Assembly (NCBI GenBank): GCA_025890175.1
Contig: JANPYM010000004.1
Coordinates: 62,001-126,000 of the forward strand
Source of the DNA: Ciborinia camelliae
Lineage: Eukaryota; Ascomycota; Leotiomycetes; Helotiales; Sclerotiniaceae
Direction: 5' to 3'
Length of the DNA: 64,000 bases
The notes under the pieces are model-generated. The model did not search any database. It was not told the DNA's origin and worked only from the letters and a program-made list of their open reading frames with translations. Positions 46,801 through 55,957 of this stretch are shown here, piece by piece (the first letter of the stretch is position 1; every line of letters begins with the position of its first letter). The translations under genes and the position numbers were made by a program.

Positions 46801-47442
46801 ATCTTTTACCGGCCCAAGGAAAAGCAAGCACAAGCCGATCAAAAGAAAGCTAAATTCCACGATCCTCACGGCGATCATCTCACCCTTCTTAATGTCTACA
46901 ACAGCTGGAAGCAGAATAAATTCGCAAGTCCATGGTGTTTTGAAAATTTTATTCAGGCACGAAGTATGAAACGCGCAAAAGATGTACGTGATCAACTGTT
47001 GAAGATTATGGAGCGATACAAACATCCCATTGTATCCTGCGGTCGCAACACAGATAAAGTCCGGCAAGCACTTTGCTCAGGATTCTTTCGAAATTCTGCT
47101 CGAAAGGATCCTCAGGAAGGATACAAGACTCTAATAGAAAGCACACCTGTATACCTACATCCTTCGTCCGCTCTTTTTGGCAAACAAGCCGAATGGGTGA
47201 TCTACCACACTCTAGTAATGACGACAAAAGAATACATGCATTGCACGACAAGTATTGATCCCAAATGGTTGGTGAGCGCAGCACCAAGCTTCTTCAAGGT
47301 GGCTGATGCAGGGAAATTGTCGAAGAGAAAGAAGGCAGAGAGGATTCAACCCCTTTATAATAAGTTTGCAGCGGAGGATGATTGGAGATTGAGTGCGCAA
47401 AAGAGGCAGGGTAGGGGAGGTGGAGGTGGAACTTGGGGTTAA
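43831..47442 (+). CDS. PRP22: Pre-mRNA-splicing DEAH-box ATP-dependent RNA helicase Prp22 (DHX8), 1203 aa
   Basis: One long exon from ATG 43831 (MDDLESLEIL). The order is a helical N-terminal segment, an RS/RD-rich region (RSRSRSREEPRRRR, about residues 150-215), and an S1 RNA-binding domain (YDGHVTGVKDFGAFVNIHG to GNRIGLSMKDVD, about 232-310). The helicase core has GDTGSGKTTQ (about 562), TQPRRVAAM, LDEAHERT (DEAH about 658), TSATLDADKF and QRAGRAGRTGPGKC (about 860). The helicase-associated and OB-fold domains complete it. Prp22 drives release of spliced mRNA from the spliceosome and proofreads exon ligation. An S1 domain before a DEAH core distinguishes Prp22 from Prp2, Prp16 and Prp43. 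A long single-exon gene is unusual beside its intron-rich neighbours but shows no disruption. Confidence 0.97.
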   Translation: MDDLESLEILSLVQRVSSELQNHLGISDKTLAEFVIAQHSECSSLEEFQKKLEAMGADFPQSLIESVDRLVLTMHPKFKGGNGRNGAPAENGNLKIEEKTKVFKGLALPDKEPAWQDDEEPSNGHAINETDAIDDTLALLEGLAPKAQPEKVERTSRKRSRSPDQDYDRGRSRKDRHRSRSRSREEPRRRRKHEYEEEDEFGRSRKSHKSSRRKREDDDYYKRPPTPEIDDEVILYKVYDGHVTGVKDFGAFVNIHGVKGKVDGLVHISALVEGQRVNHPSDLVSRNQPVKVKVIKLEGNRIGLSMKDVDQETGMDLSPQDRIQSGANSAPLGGKNEYGLIDEPVPVFEGEMSRNSRRNKKRMTSPERWEIRQLIASGVVKASDYPDLDEDYNATLNGEGEMELEEDVDIEIREEEPPFLTGQTKQSLELSPIRVVKAPDGSLNRAAMAGTTLAKDRRELKQQEAQDKATEDGAKVDLSAQWNDPMVNPDHRQFASDLRTVKQQAPSEVVPDWKRVTQNKNEPLGRRTDMSIKDQRESLPVYRFRSELIKAVHENQLLIVVGDTGSGKTTQLTQYLAEAGFANNGIIGCTQPRRVAAMSVAKRVAEEVGCELGQEVGYTIRFEDCTSPSTKIKYMTDGMLQREVLMDPDLKRYSVIMLDEAHERTISTDVLFALLKKTIKRRPDLKIIITSATLDADKFSVYFNECPIFSIPGRTFPVEVMYSREPESDYLDAALVTVMQIHLTEPPGDILLFLTGSEEIDTSCEILFERMKALGPSVPELIILPVYASLPTELQSKIFDPAPPGARKVVIATNIAETSITIDHIYYVIDPGFVKQNAYDPKLGMDSLIVTPISQAQAKQRAGRAGRTGPGKCFRLYTEAAFQSEMLPTSIPEIQRQNLSTTILMLKAMGINDLLHFDFMDPPPTNTMLTALEELYALSALDDEGLLTRLGRKMADFPMEPSLSKVLIAAVDLGCSDELLSIVAMISIPTIFYRPKEKQAQADQKKAKFHDPHGDHLTLLNVYNSWKQNKFASPWCFENFIQARSMKRAKDVRDQLLKIMERYKHPIVSCGRNTDKVRQALCSGFFRNSARKDPQEGYKTLIESTPVYLHPSSALFGKQAEWVIYHTLVMTTKEYMHCTTSIDPKWLVSAAPSFFKVADAGKLSKRKKAERIQPLYNKFAAEDDWRLSAQKRQGRGGGGGTWG

Positions 47443-47705
47443 GGCGTTGGCTTGTGCATTGGTTGTACAACATGGATATTTGATGGGACTTATTAGCCAA
47501 TATAGAAACGTAACGATACAATCGAATAATTTGATACCTTAGAAGGACTTGACACTATGTGATGAACATGCCCAACTCGCAGCATCGCATCCTTTTGATT
47601 TGATTGAACGCATCGCGGCCAATAAATTACCCGCTTTCGTGCATGTAATCAGACTTTCTGGGCCCAGCGCAAAGCTCCTCCACTGCATGTGTTCTTCGTC
47701 TCACT
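47443..47705. other. Convergent 3' spacer
   Basis: Short region between the ends of the Prp22-like and GFA genes; nothing else is visible. Confidence 0.4.
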
Positions 47706-48306
47706 CTACATCTTCTCCCCACCACTATTTGACTTGAACTGGATCGCTCCCTCCATCGCCGGAAGCCATGGATGTCTGTCCTTTACAAAACTCTCCCACT
47801 CTGGCACCATGACTTTTTCAAAAATCCCCATTTTAAGAATCGTTTTCCCAGGATATGATTCCGCTATGGATTGAATGGGACTATCACATTGAATTAACAC
47901 TTTTAAATCACCATAAGACCCTGTAGGGGAACTGCAAGGGACAAATTTGGAAACAAGACTGGAACGGGTGGGAGTGACAGACAAACTTACTTTCCACACG
48001 TCTTACAAAAATACCTCCGGACACATTTCCCACTCGTGGTAGCATAATCTTCATACATACTCAAATTATCCTCTCCCTTGATGCTCACTTTCTCGCTTTC
48101 GAGGGTCAAATTAGTTCCATATGCTAGTCTTCTTGTTAGGAAATAGAAATGAAGCACTGGGCTGTGGTGGGGTGGAATTCAAACGTACCTGATGAAGCAG
48201 TCTTCCTACAGTTCTTACAATGACATAAATAACTTCTTCGATGTGAAAAGAGCTCCGAATCGTTGATGGTGACGGTTATGGCGCCACAGAGACATGTGCC
48301 TTCCAT
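47706..48306 (-). CDS. GFA/CENP-V domain zinc protein, 141 aa
   Basis: Three exons are inferred: 48306-48189, 48123-47991 and 47880-47706. The product starts MEGTCLCGAITVTIN with the first Cys pair. CHCKNCRKTASS and a second zinc-site cluster (KCVRRYFCKTCGN) follow, and then the conserved run SYPGKTILKMGIFEK and PWLPAMEGAIQF near the C terminus. This is the Mss4-like fold shared by glutathione-dependent formaldehyde-activating enzyme and CENP-V proteins. These proteins bind zinc through paired cysteines, and many act on small thiol adducts. The third exon could alternatively start upstream at about 47932, adding 17 residues, but the chosen acceptor (GATAG at 47881) gives the expected CGNPIQS continuity. 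Substrate not known. Confidence 0.87.
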
Positions 48307-48884
48307 ATTGTTCCGTAGGGTTGAGATATATACTCGGATAGAAATGGGAGTTCGGGGTTTGATAGTGTTAGGGGAGATGAGGAGGAGGATGTAATCTTAC
48401 TTGTTTACTGTCGGGTTAGGATGGAATTGAACTGATATAAATACCTCCAGGTACTCTATTCTTCATATATAACAACAGTACATGCGGAATGAGGGCGGAA
48501 TTACTTTAGTGGTACTGTATGCGGGGCAAGTGGGGTAGTGTGAACTGTTTGGTGGTGATGGTCGGGTATCGGGTATCGGGTATGACCTATGCCAATGCAT
48601 TTTAACACTGGGGCGGTTGTCGGGTAGGACATGGCTGGGATAAGATGTGAGGGTTCTAGTCCGTATTGAATAGGGTGCTCCATGTAATTTAACAATGTCC
48701 GAAAATGAGGGGAAAAGTCAAGAGAGTCGGCAAATAACCGAAGTGGTGAAGGGGGGAATCATTGGGCGAGATATTCAGGGAATTCAGTTGAACAATCGGT
48801 TGATACCCATCACGATCGTAATGAGAAAATATGTATGAACAAGCTTATTATTAATTCTATTAAGCTTTTCTCCTCTTTAATCTA

Positions 48885-49033
48885 CATATAAACGCAACAT
48901 GATTACTTATTATAGTAGTCATATATAAACGCAACATGATTACTTATTATAGTAGTCATATATAAACGCAACATGATTACTTATTATAGTAGTCATATAT
49001 AAACGCAACATGATTACTTATTATAGCAGTCAT
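48885..49033. repeat. 37-bp tandem array, four copies
   Basis: Four copies with exact 37-bp spacing (AACGCAACATGATTACTTAT starts at 48891, 48928, 48965 and 49002). The copies are identical except for one T-to-C in the last. Each holds TATTATAGTAGTCATATATA. Confidence 0.95.
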
Positions 49034-49324
49034 CCACTGGATACTTTCTAACAGTAGGATCCGTTAATTGTTGGAGTAACAACACCTTCATCGATCAATT
49101 GTTCCCATGACCAAAAATCTGACCAAGTACTCTCGCCACAATTTGAGCCCAAACCTCCATATAAACTCTATTCATCAATAGCATCTGGTGCGTAAGAATT
49201 TCACCAGTCAGTGTCGTGGTTTTTTTCCCTGGATTAAAATGTTGATTTTGTGTGCAGGCAAAAAAGGAGAAGATGAGGTGTTCTAATCAAGCACCGATGT
49301 AATGTGAAGTATCCACAGATCTAC

Positions 49325-49433
49325 AGTAGCCATAATGATATTTCTTCGTCCCCGGTATTGAGCAGCCCACTGAAGCTAAGCAGTATGCCGGCGCCACTGT
49401 AGAGGGCCGGTGCTAATCACTTTGAATGCTACT
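49325..49433 (+). ncRNA. 5S rRNA-like sequence, degenerate (tentative)
   Basis: 109 nt with ends AGTAGC and GCTACT that can pair. It contains GCCATA near the 5' end, GAAGCTAAGCAG in the middle and GGCCGGTGCTAATCACTTTG further on, in the order and rough spacing of eukaryotic 5S rRNA. It is unlike the intact 5S gene at 20711-20829, and no T-run follows. It may be a decayed pol III gene or chance. Confidence 0.25.
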
Positions 49434-50399
49434 ACTAACTAGTAATCTCCTTCGGTTTCCAAAGTCTTGAAGATCCACTAGGTTCTCTTTAGAAAGATAA
49501 TCCATATAATAGCTCTTGGAAAGTCTGTGATCTCTTGGCAAAGTAATGCCAGTGCGCTTGCACTTACATTTTCCTCGTATGAATCCCAAACTTTAAGGAT
49601 GAATGAATGATCTGTCTATACTTTAATCTTCCAGATCGATGTTACAAACAATAGCAACAACGGGTAGAGCCTGACTTCTAGGTAATACAACGACGATGGT
49701 CATCAGGCTTAACAACACTACTTCCAAAGTTGATACATTCGGCAGCCCCTCCTTAATACGTAACAATACCTAATAAGACTCTATGCATATATCGGTAGAA
49801 CTCCTTTTAACGCCGACGTCGTTCTCGATACTGTAACTGCATTGGCTTTGTAGCAGACGGGAAGATGAGATGTGCTGTACCGGCTCAGCTGCTGTAGGTG
49901 ACGAATCTTGAGAATGAAGTTGGCATTGTTATAATCTTGCCCAGGTAGGCTGGAAAAGGTAAACGAGGTTTTGGTTGATGGCATAATGAAGGGGGTGTGA
50001 TAATATTTACTTGTACTTGCAGCTCATTTATCTACTAGGTACCCTTTCAACAAGGTTAGCCAATTACCGATTTTCGACATTTAATCAAGGATATATAATT
50101 ACTCTAATATTCTTATTTAAACGTTGAGGTATATCAGATCATATTTGAGAACGTTACGACATGATTACCTTCTATCACTCTTAATGATTAGATACCTATT
50201 TGATTGGGAATACTGCATTGTGAGTGAAATTATTTCACCGCTTCGTCGCGTAAAAAGGGTGGAATGCATATAATAGGAGTACAGTACAATAAGCGAAATA
50301 CTAACAAAATCTAGGAACGCCAAGCTCAACGAACAGAAAGGATGCAACCCTCTTGCAGACACCATGTTGAATCAAAGCAAATCCAAACTTACAAATCAA

Positions 50400-51352
50400 G
50401 AAGTAAATATTCTTCAATGGTTCAATTTTGTACGTCCAATCAAAGAGTGACACAATGGTCGGAAAATGGATGCATATATCAATCAACAGCTTCAACTTGA
50501 CAAGCGTTTTGAGATTTACAAGCTATCTAAGAATTCCGAAACAAATGGCCATTCAGCAGAGAAACCAGAATCTTTCCAATCAATTATCGATTTGGTTCTC
50601 GAAGATTACATGAGCGATCCTGCTCGGCGCAATGCAACCAGTCTCGACCAAGAATTCCGCACCATAGCCACGCGCAATATCCGACTCCTCCTATTTGCCG
50701 GTCACGATTCAACGGGTAGCGCGATATTCTAGGAGGTGTTACTATCTTCTTTCTAAAAATCCTTCCGCTCTGGATAAACTCATTCAAGAACACGATTCGG
50801 TATTCGGAACCGATATCACGGCTGTCCCGGAACTTATCAAAGAGGATTCGACCGTGGTCAACAAATTTCCATACACAACAGCCGTCATCAAAGAAACTCT
50901 TCGTCCCTTCCGCCCGCATCAAGTACTCGGCAGGGAATGAAAGGTGTAGATTTGGTTGATGAAGAGGGAAATCGATATCCGACCGAAAATTGCATGGTAT
51001 ATATGCTCCATTTGCCAATTCAAAATGGTCCCAAATCCTGGCCTCGTCCCAAAGACTTCTTACCTGAAAGATGGCTCGCGCAACCTGGAGATGAATTATA
51101 TTGTGATATAAAGGGGGCATGGAGACCTTTTGAGCTGGGACCAAAAATTGTATCGGTCAGGCTTTGGTAATGTTGGAGTTGAAGATTATACTGGCCATGG
51201 TGGTGAAGGAGCTGGATATACGAAATGCGTATGAAGAGTGTGATGAGAAATTTGGGAATAGGAAGGCTGTGAAAGAGGTGGATGGAGAGAGAGCATATCA
51301 AGTTGATAGCGGGGCTGCTCATCCGGCAGATGGATTTCCTTGTAGGACATGA
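50400..51352 (+). pseudogene. Cytochrome P450 fragment, broken
   Basis: Only the C-terminal half of a P450 is present, in four frame segments. Segment one has an in-frame TGA at 50448 where relatives have Trp, then FRTIATRNIRLLLFAGHDSTGS (I-helix oxygen-activation motif). Segment two carries SKNPSALDKLIQEHDSVFG and the K-helix KETLR. Segment three has GVDLVDEEGNRYP and WPRPKDFLPERWL. Segment four holds LVMLELKIILAMVV and ends in AAHPADGFPCRT. The haem-cysteine loop is split by a frame shift near 51150 (FELGPK, then NCIGQA in the next phase). The N-terminal half, including the membrane anchor, is missing. The style recalls fungal secondary-metabolism P450s of the StcS-like type; that grouping is from memory. 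Clearly non-functional. Confidence 0.88.
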
Positions 51353-53260
51353 ACTATTGTTTCTCTTGCCATCCCGAGACTGTTACCCTTTAGTTATTAT
51401 CTCATATCTCATCTTATGGCCAGCAACTATAAACATAGTGATTGGATTTGGCTGGTGGGATGTTTGGATCTCGGTGAGCTTCTCATCATAGCGAGGAAAA
51501 GAAAGGAATCTACTCCTAGTTCTATGCACGCATAACTATTTGACAGTTTCAAATTCTACCGATTAAATATCTTTCCGTCAGTAGTTTACTGTCCGGTGAT
51601 GTGATAGATGGTATAAAGAAACATACATGAAAGTATATTTTCGAAGGCAATTCTTTTAAAAGAAAATCCTCCCTCAACTTGGATTCATGGTGTGTAGGAG
51701 TGATGATAACCAAGCAGTATATTGCAGGATTTGATAGATAGCAAATTTGAATCCCAGCCTTACAACTGGTAAACTCATGGCTCTGGTTGCCCTTGTAGGT
51801 TTCCATTTTTCGTATAGTTCTTGCTTGTGATTATCGGTTTAGGCGTTAAGATTCTCCCACATTTAACTCAACTCGAGCTAATTGAATGTCCATTATTCTC
51901 TAGATTGTCAGCTTTCTATTACCCCCTTCCCAGTGTTTCCAATAGTTCGAACTGCGGTCCGCATTTGAATCTTTTTTAATGTTTGAAAATCTATAAGGCT
52001 TTGAGAATGCTTCTTCCTCCAAAAGGTATCTTACTCCGAATCCACGTCTGAATCAATCTTCCAACTCATCGTCCGAAGAATAATTTAGATTGTAGTCCGA
52101 ATAACCTTCCAAATCATCAACTTCCCATTTCAAGCCAGACTTTTAACCTCTAAACAATCCATACCTTCTCTTCAATAATGAAAACATGTATTTATTTCTC
52201 ATTCCTAATAAATAAATCTACGGACCAATATTATATTTATTAGCCGGTAATATCGAAGCCACTATGCTATCCAATATAAGACGCCGATGATGTATGATCC
52301 AGCTCATCACTCGCGAACGGAAATCCGAGATTGTATTGATCGGGCGAAATTCAAGTTCAAATGTCTTTTCTCCTTTCCAATTACCAAACTGCCTTTCAAA
52401 CGAATGGATGCATATGCATGTAGATGCGAGAATAAATGAAAATTTATAAGTTTATATATTCTTCCTTGAGAGTAAAGACAAATTGATTTTAAAGAATCAA
52501 AATACTCATGTGAAAATAGTATAAGAGGATGTGAAATGTTAGTAAACTAGAGAGGTAGTGATGAACTAGAGTATCATCATACGATATATATAGTTGGATA
52601 TACTACCTGAATTCTAGTTCTAATGTGAGATGAGCTCTAGACCATCACCAGCAGCTAATTGGACACATTTTATGATTTTAATCACTATCTTCAGATGTTC
52701 ATGTTCATGCTCATGCTCATGCTCATGTTCATATGCCGAGAAAAATCTGTATCATTATTGGATTTGGAAACGTATCTATCAGGTTGTCTCAAAATACCTA
52801 TCTGTGGTCCAACCAATATCTAGTCCGGACTGCAATTCAACGATGCTAGATAGACATTTTTAATCTTTGAAATTATATAAAAGATTTATAAGTTTTCAAA
52901 TATTGTAAGCTTTTCGAACCTTGAAATTGTGAATCTGATCTGCGAGACCTCACTATGGGATACCTTGAATCTTGATCGAGATAACTATCGATGCCACCTC
53001 GCGTTGAGACCTTAAATTCATATTCAATCATATCATATGTACCATCATCAAGTTAACATTTTCGTCACTGTGTGTTTCGTTATATCCGAAATTTCTAACA
53101 AATTTCAATTGGTTGTTATTGATATATGCTTCTGTATATTATCTTACAATTACCCAAAACATAATGCCCCATTTCCAATGATCAATATTTCTAAATCATT
53201 TCTCTTTTACCCGTAAGATACAAATCCCCAACCCCAGAAGACTTCATTCACTCAGTCATC
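51353..53260. other. Gene-free spacer, 1.9 kb
   Basis: AT-rich. Contains a CATGCT/CATGTT hexanucleotide run (about 52697-52731) and a third copy of the palindrome AGTCCGGACT near 52822. Confidence 0.5.
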
Positions 53261-54367
53261 TCAAGACGCAGGAGCCCGGTCATCCTGTGCTTGAAACAAT
53301 CTTGCCTTATTCTCATCCGACGAAAGCAAGCTGATTTCTCCTCCCGAGTCCTCATCATCCTTGAAAGCAGGACAGCCACTGTCGTACTCTATCCCAATTG
53401 TATAACTAGGTATACCGAACCTTCCTCTAACACCAAACCAAAGGCTCTCTGGTCCACTTCCTAGATTAGCCCACTTGGTGACTGTCACCACGCCTCCTCG
53501 GCTTTCATGGTATTCAGCATCGAGGCGGCATTCGGTAGGGCAAGAGTGGCAACTCAAAACCCCCGAGGTCTTAGAGGGTGGCCGGTTGAGAGTCTCGGGT
53601 ATGTGGCAGTTGGTCTTGAAACATATCTCGGAACCTTCACGCATTATCCGCGCGTTTTTTGAATCGAACTTGATCTTGAGGTGTTCGCAAATGTCAAATG
53701 AGAGTAACCGAGGAGTTTGTTCCTTGAATAAAAGCATACACCAAGTAGGGTTGCAGAGAAGGAAGGACTGTTGTACGCGGTGGATCATGTTACCATTGAA
53801 GATTTTACAATCCACACGCTTCTGCTTTATGATGCCATTCTCGAAATCAATCTTGGGGATTGGTGGGTTCCTTGATAATAACTTCAACAGATCTTCGCAT
53901 TCCGCCTTTTCCTGATGACGCTTCATAGCCATTGCGAAGATAGTGATGGAAAATCCACCGAAAGGGCGATTATAGCCATGGGCGAAGGATTCCACATCAC
54001 ACTTCCTTAAAGCCCGGCACTGGCGTTCCTTATCCTCCGGTGCCCCGAAACTATATAATGTTGCATTTGCCATATCATGTAGACGCAGACACTTTGGACA
54101 AGCGATTTCATCAGGAAAGTCCAAAGCTATCAATTTGAGTAGTGCTAGCTTATCTGAAGGGACTAACGTCGGAATATACTTGTCTCTCAATTTATAGTAA
54201 GCTATCTTACACGACAATGAGAAAGCAGCCGCCTCGGCAGGGCGTAAATAATCAAATATCTCTGCTAGGCACTCCGGTGGTAGATTGGCTGGCATTTTGA
54301 GGGTTTTTGGTGATATCATTGAGGCTTTTCCTTGCTGGCATGCTACCTGGTCTGAGTGTACACTCAT
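53261..54367 (-). CDS. F-box-like protein, 368 aa
   Basis: A single exon from ATG 54367. After a short polar leader, an F-box-like helix pair is seen at about residues 26-70 (LPPECLAEIFDYLRPAEAAAFSLSCK, then YYKLRDKYIPTL). The following region has a Cys pair (CPKCLRLHD) typical of a family of Leotiomycete F-box-like proteins, then a cysteine-rich C-terminal half (CFKTNCHIPE, SCHSCPTECRLD) that could bind zinc. The last 40 residues are acidic and polar. F-box proteins recruit substrates to SCF ubiquitin ligases, but many fungal members of this type have no known partner. No intron and no membrane helix. The gene looks intact. Confidence 0.85.
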   Translation of the reverse strand: MSVHSDQVACQQGKASMISPKTLKMPANLPPECLAEIFDYLRPAEAAAFSLSCKIAYYKLRDKYIPTLVPSDKLALLKLIALDFPDEIACPKCLRLHDMANATLYSFGAPEDKERQCRALRKCDVESFAHGYNRPFGGFSITIFAMAMKRHQEKAECEDLLKLLSRNPPIPKIDFENGIIKQKRVDCKIFNGNMIHRVQQSFLLCNPTWCMLLFKEQTPRLLSFDICEHLKIKFDSKNARIMREGSEICFKTNCHIPETLNRPPSKTSGVLSCHSCPTECRLDAEYHESRGGVVTVTKWANLGSGPESLWFGVRGRFGIPSYTIGIEYDSGCPAFKDDEDSGGEISLLSSDENKARLFQAQDDRAPAS

Positions 54368-55600
54368 TTTGATAGAAGCTGGGTGTATCCTTCGTCGACG
54401 TCTATCTTGATATATAAAAGGAAGATAGATAGCAGAAAGGAAAAGGAAGGTATGAGAGGGAGAAATTGAATTGGCTGCTCCGTTATATGGTCAAGTCTCC
54501 AATAACGATTAATGATATGTCGAGTGTGGTAAGGCAAGGTTAAGGTTAATATTGTCCGGATCAAATTGTGAAATTACTAATGGTATATATAAATCGTTAA
54601 TAGTTAAAATTGAATTCAAGTAGAAAAGATTTGGGTAGGTAGTATGATGAATGACTGGAGAATATTTGGAAAGGTTTATATTAATTTAAATGGAAATATT
54701 TGGATTTGTGCGTAAGACTAGGTAAGTAAGTCAATTGACCAGGCCAATTGAAGCTTAAGATCATCAGTCAATACATAGCATAACACTAGGTACCAAGGTA
54801 GGCAATGCGGCTATTGCCACTATTATTCACATGAAATAACCACATGTAGTTCCTCTAATTCTTGAGAAATCTATGTGATTTGTACAATTGGCTTGATTTG
54901 GGTTTGGAATGAGACTTCTTCAATCATATATATATATATATGGCTACATGACTTCATCCCCTTTTGAACTCGAATAAAATCCACATATCACCCCAACCCA
55001 ACATGGTAGAGATTCATCAGATTACTTTAATCATCCTGTTACCATCAGTGAAGATGTATGGAGAAATGGTATCCGAAAAAGTCCAGAGTCTCTATTAGTA
55101 TCAGCACTTGGCTGTCAATCAAGATATATATATAAAGAAATGATGAGAAGGACCAGAGTCTCTATGAATATCAGGACCTTGCTATCAATGAAGATATATA
55201 AAGAAACAGGATCCAAAAAGGTCCAAAATCTCTCAATCAGTATCAGCACTTAGCCGTTAATGAAGACATGTAAAGAAATGATATCCGAGAAATCCCAGAG
55301 TCTCCATCGGTATCAGAAATTAGCCATATATTAATTGGAATGATCGAGAAGAAAAGAATGATTTTATCATCTTATACGAAACATTCTGAATGGTTCCTTC
55401 GTCGCCATTAGAACTATCCCCAAACGCCCTTGATCGTGCTTCCTCTGATGTATTGTAAGTCCAATGCACTCCCCTATGCAGCCCCATTTGTATTTGTATA
55501 TTTATCATCTACCATCTGCGATGTCGAGTTCATTTGTCTCATGTATGCCGATTTCGTCCCAATTTCTAATCTTGGCCAGTACCGCTCGAGTCCATGATAT
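54368..55600. other. Spacer with a diverged 70-bp tandem array
   Basis: Non-coding apart from the array at 55045-55325; a TA run lies near 54929. Confidence 0.45.
55045..55325. repeat. Diverged tandem array, four units of about 70-72 bp
   Basis: The landmark CCAGAGTCTCT and its variants recur at 55083, 55153, 55223 and 55295. Each is followed by TATCAG, CTT or ATT, and then TCAATGAAGATATATAAAGA-like sequence. The copies differ at many positions, so the array is old. Confidence 0.85.
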
Positions 55601-55957
55601 TCAAACCCCACCACCTTCACCGCCAATCAGCAATCAATGACCAAGTCATGAGTATGATACAGTCTTACCACTTCTTCCAGCAGCCACAGCGAAATTTTGT
55701 TTTGAGCCGGCGATCTTCGCTGCTTCACTTCTTTGCATAACGGCTTTCCACTTCATGCCGATGAAAAGAGCTCCGCTACCAAGGAGGGTGCCGAGGATCA
55801 ATCTTTGACGTCTGCAAATGCACAGTTAGCATAGGCATGCAATTGAAGCACTTGGGGAGTTTGTGAAGTCAAAGATTAAGCACATGGAGGTAGAGATGGA
55901 GTGCAGGAAGGGATGAACGTACGAGAAAAAGGCTCTTGCAGGTGGTGGTGGTGCCAT
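55601..55957 (-). CDS. Small single-pass membrane protein, 63 aa
   Basis: Three exons are inferred: 55957-55923, 55811-55669 and 55614-55601. The product starts MAPPPPARAFFS, then a basic RQR and one hydrophobic segment (LILGTLLGSGALFIGMKW). A polar stretch with QRSEAAKIAG follows, and the C terminus is RSGGGGV. A proline-rich start, one helix and a short polar tail fit small mitochondrial inner-membrane or assembly proteins of fungi, and I recall similar short proteins ending SGGGV in other ascomycetes, but no function is known to me. The last exon (14 nt) gives just four residues and the stop; its acceptor (GTGAAG) is the least certain part. The gene is too short to stand out as an open frame. 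Confidence 0.72.

Larger units (their letters stand above)
48307..50399. other. Repeat-bearing spacer, 2.1 kb
   Basis: Holds a 37-bp tandem array, a 5S-like sequence and possible gene debris on the minus strand around 49440-49984 (pieces reading WDSYEENVSASALALL and NANFILKIRHLQQL, with stops between). I cannot assign the debris to a family. Confidence 0.45.

Noticed and set aside
47881..47932. Alternative earlier acceptor for the last exon of the GFA gene
   Set aside because: It would insert 17 residues (SPTGSYGDLKVLIQCDS-like) between the zinc Cys motif and the conserved PIQS; the later acceptor restores family spacing.
48885..49033. 37-bp repeats as a CRISPR array
   Set aside because: Copies are head-to-tail without unique spacers, and the host is a eukaryote.
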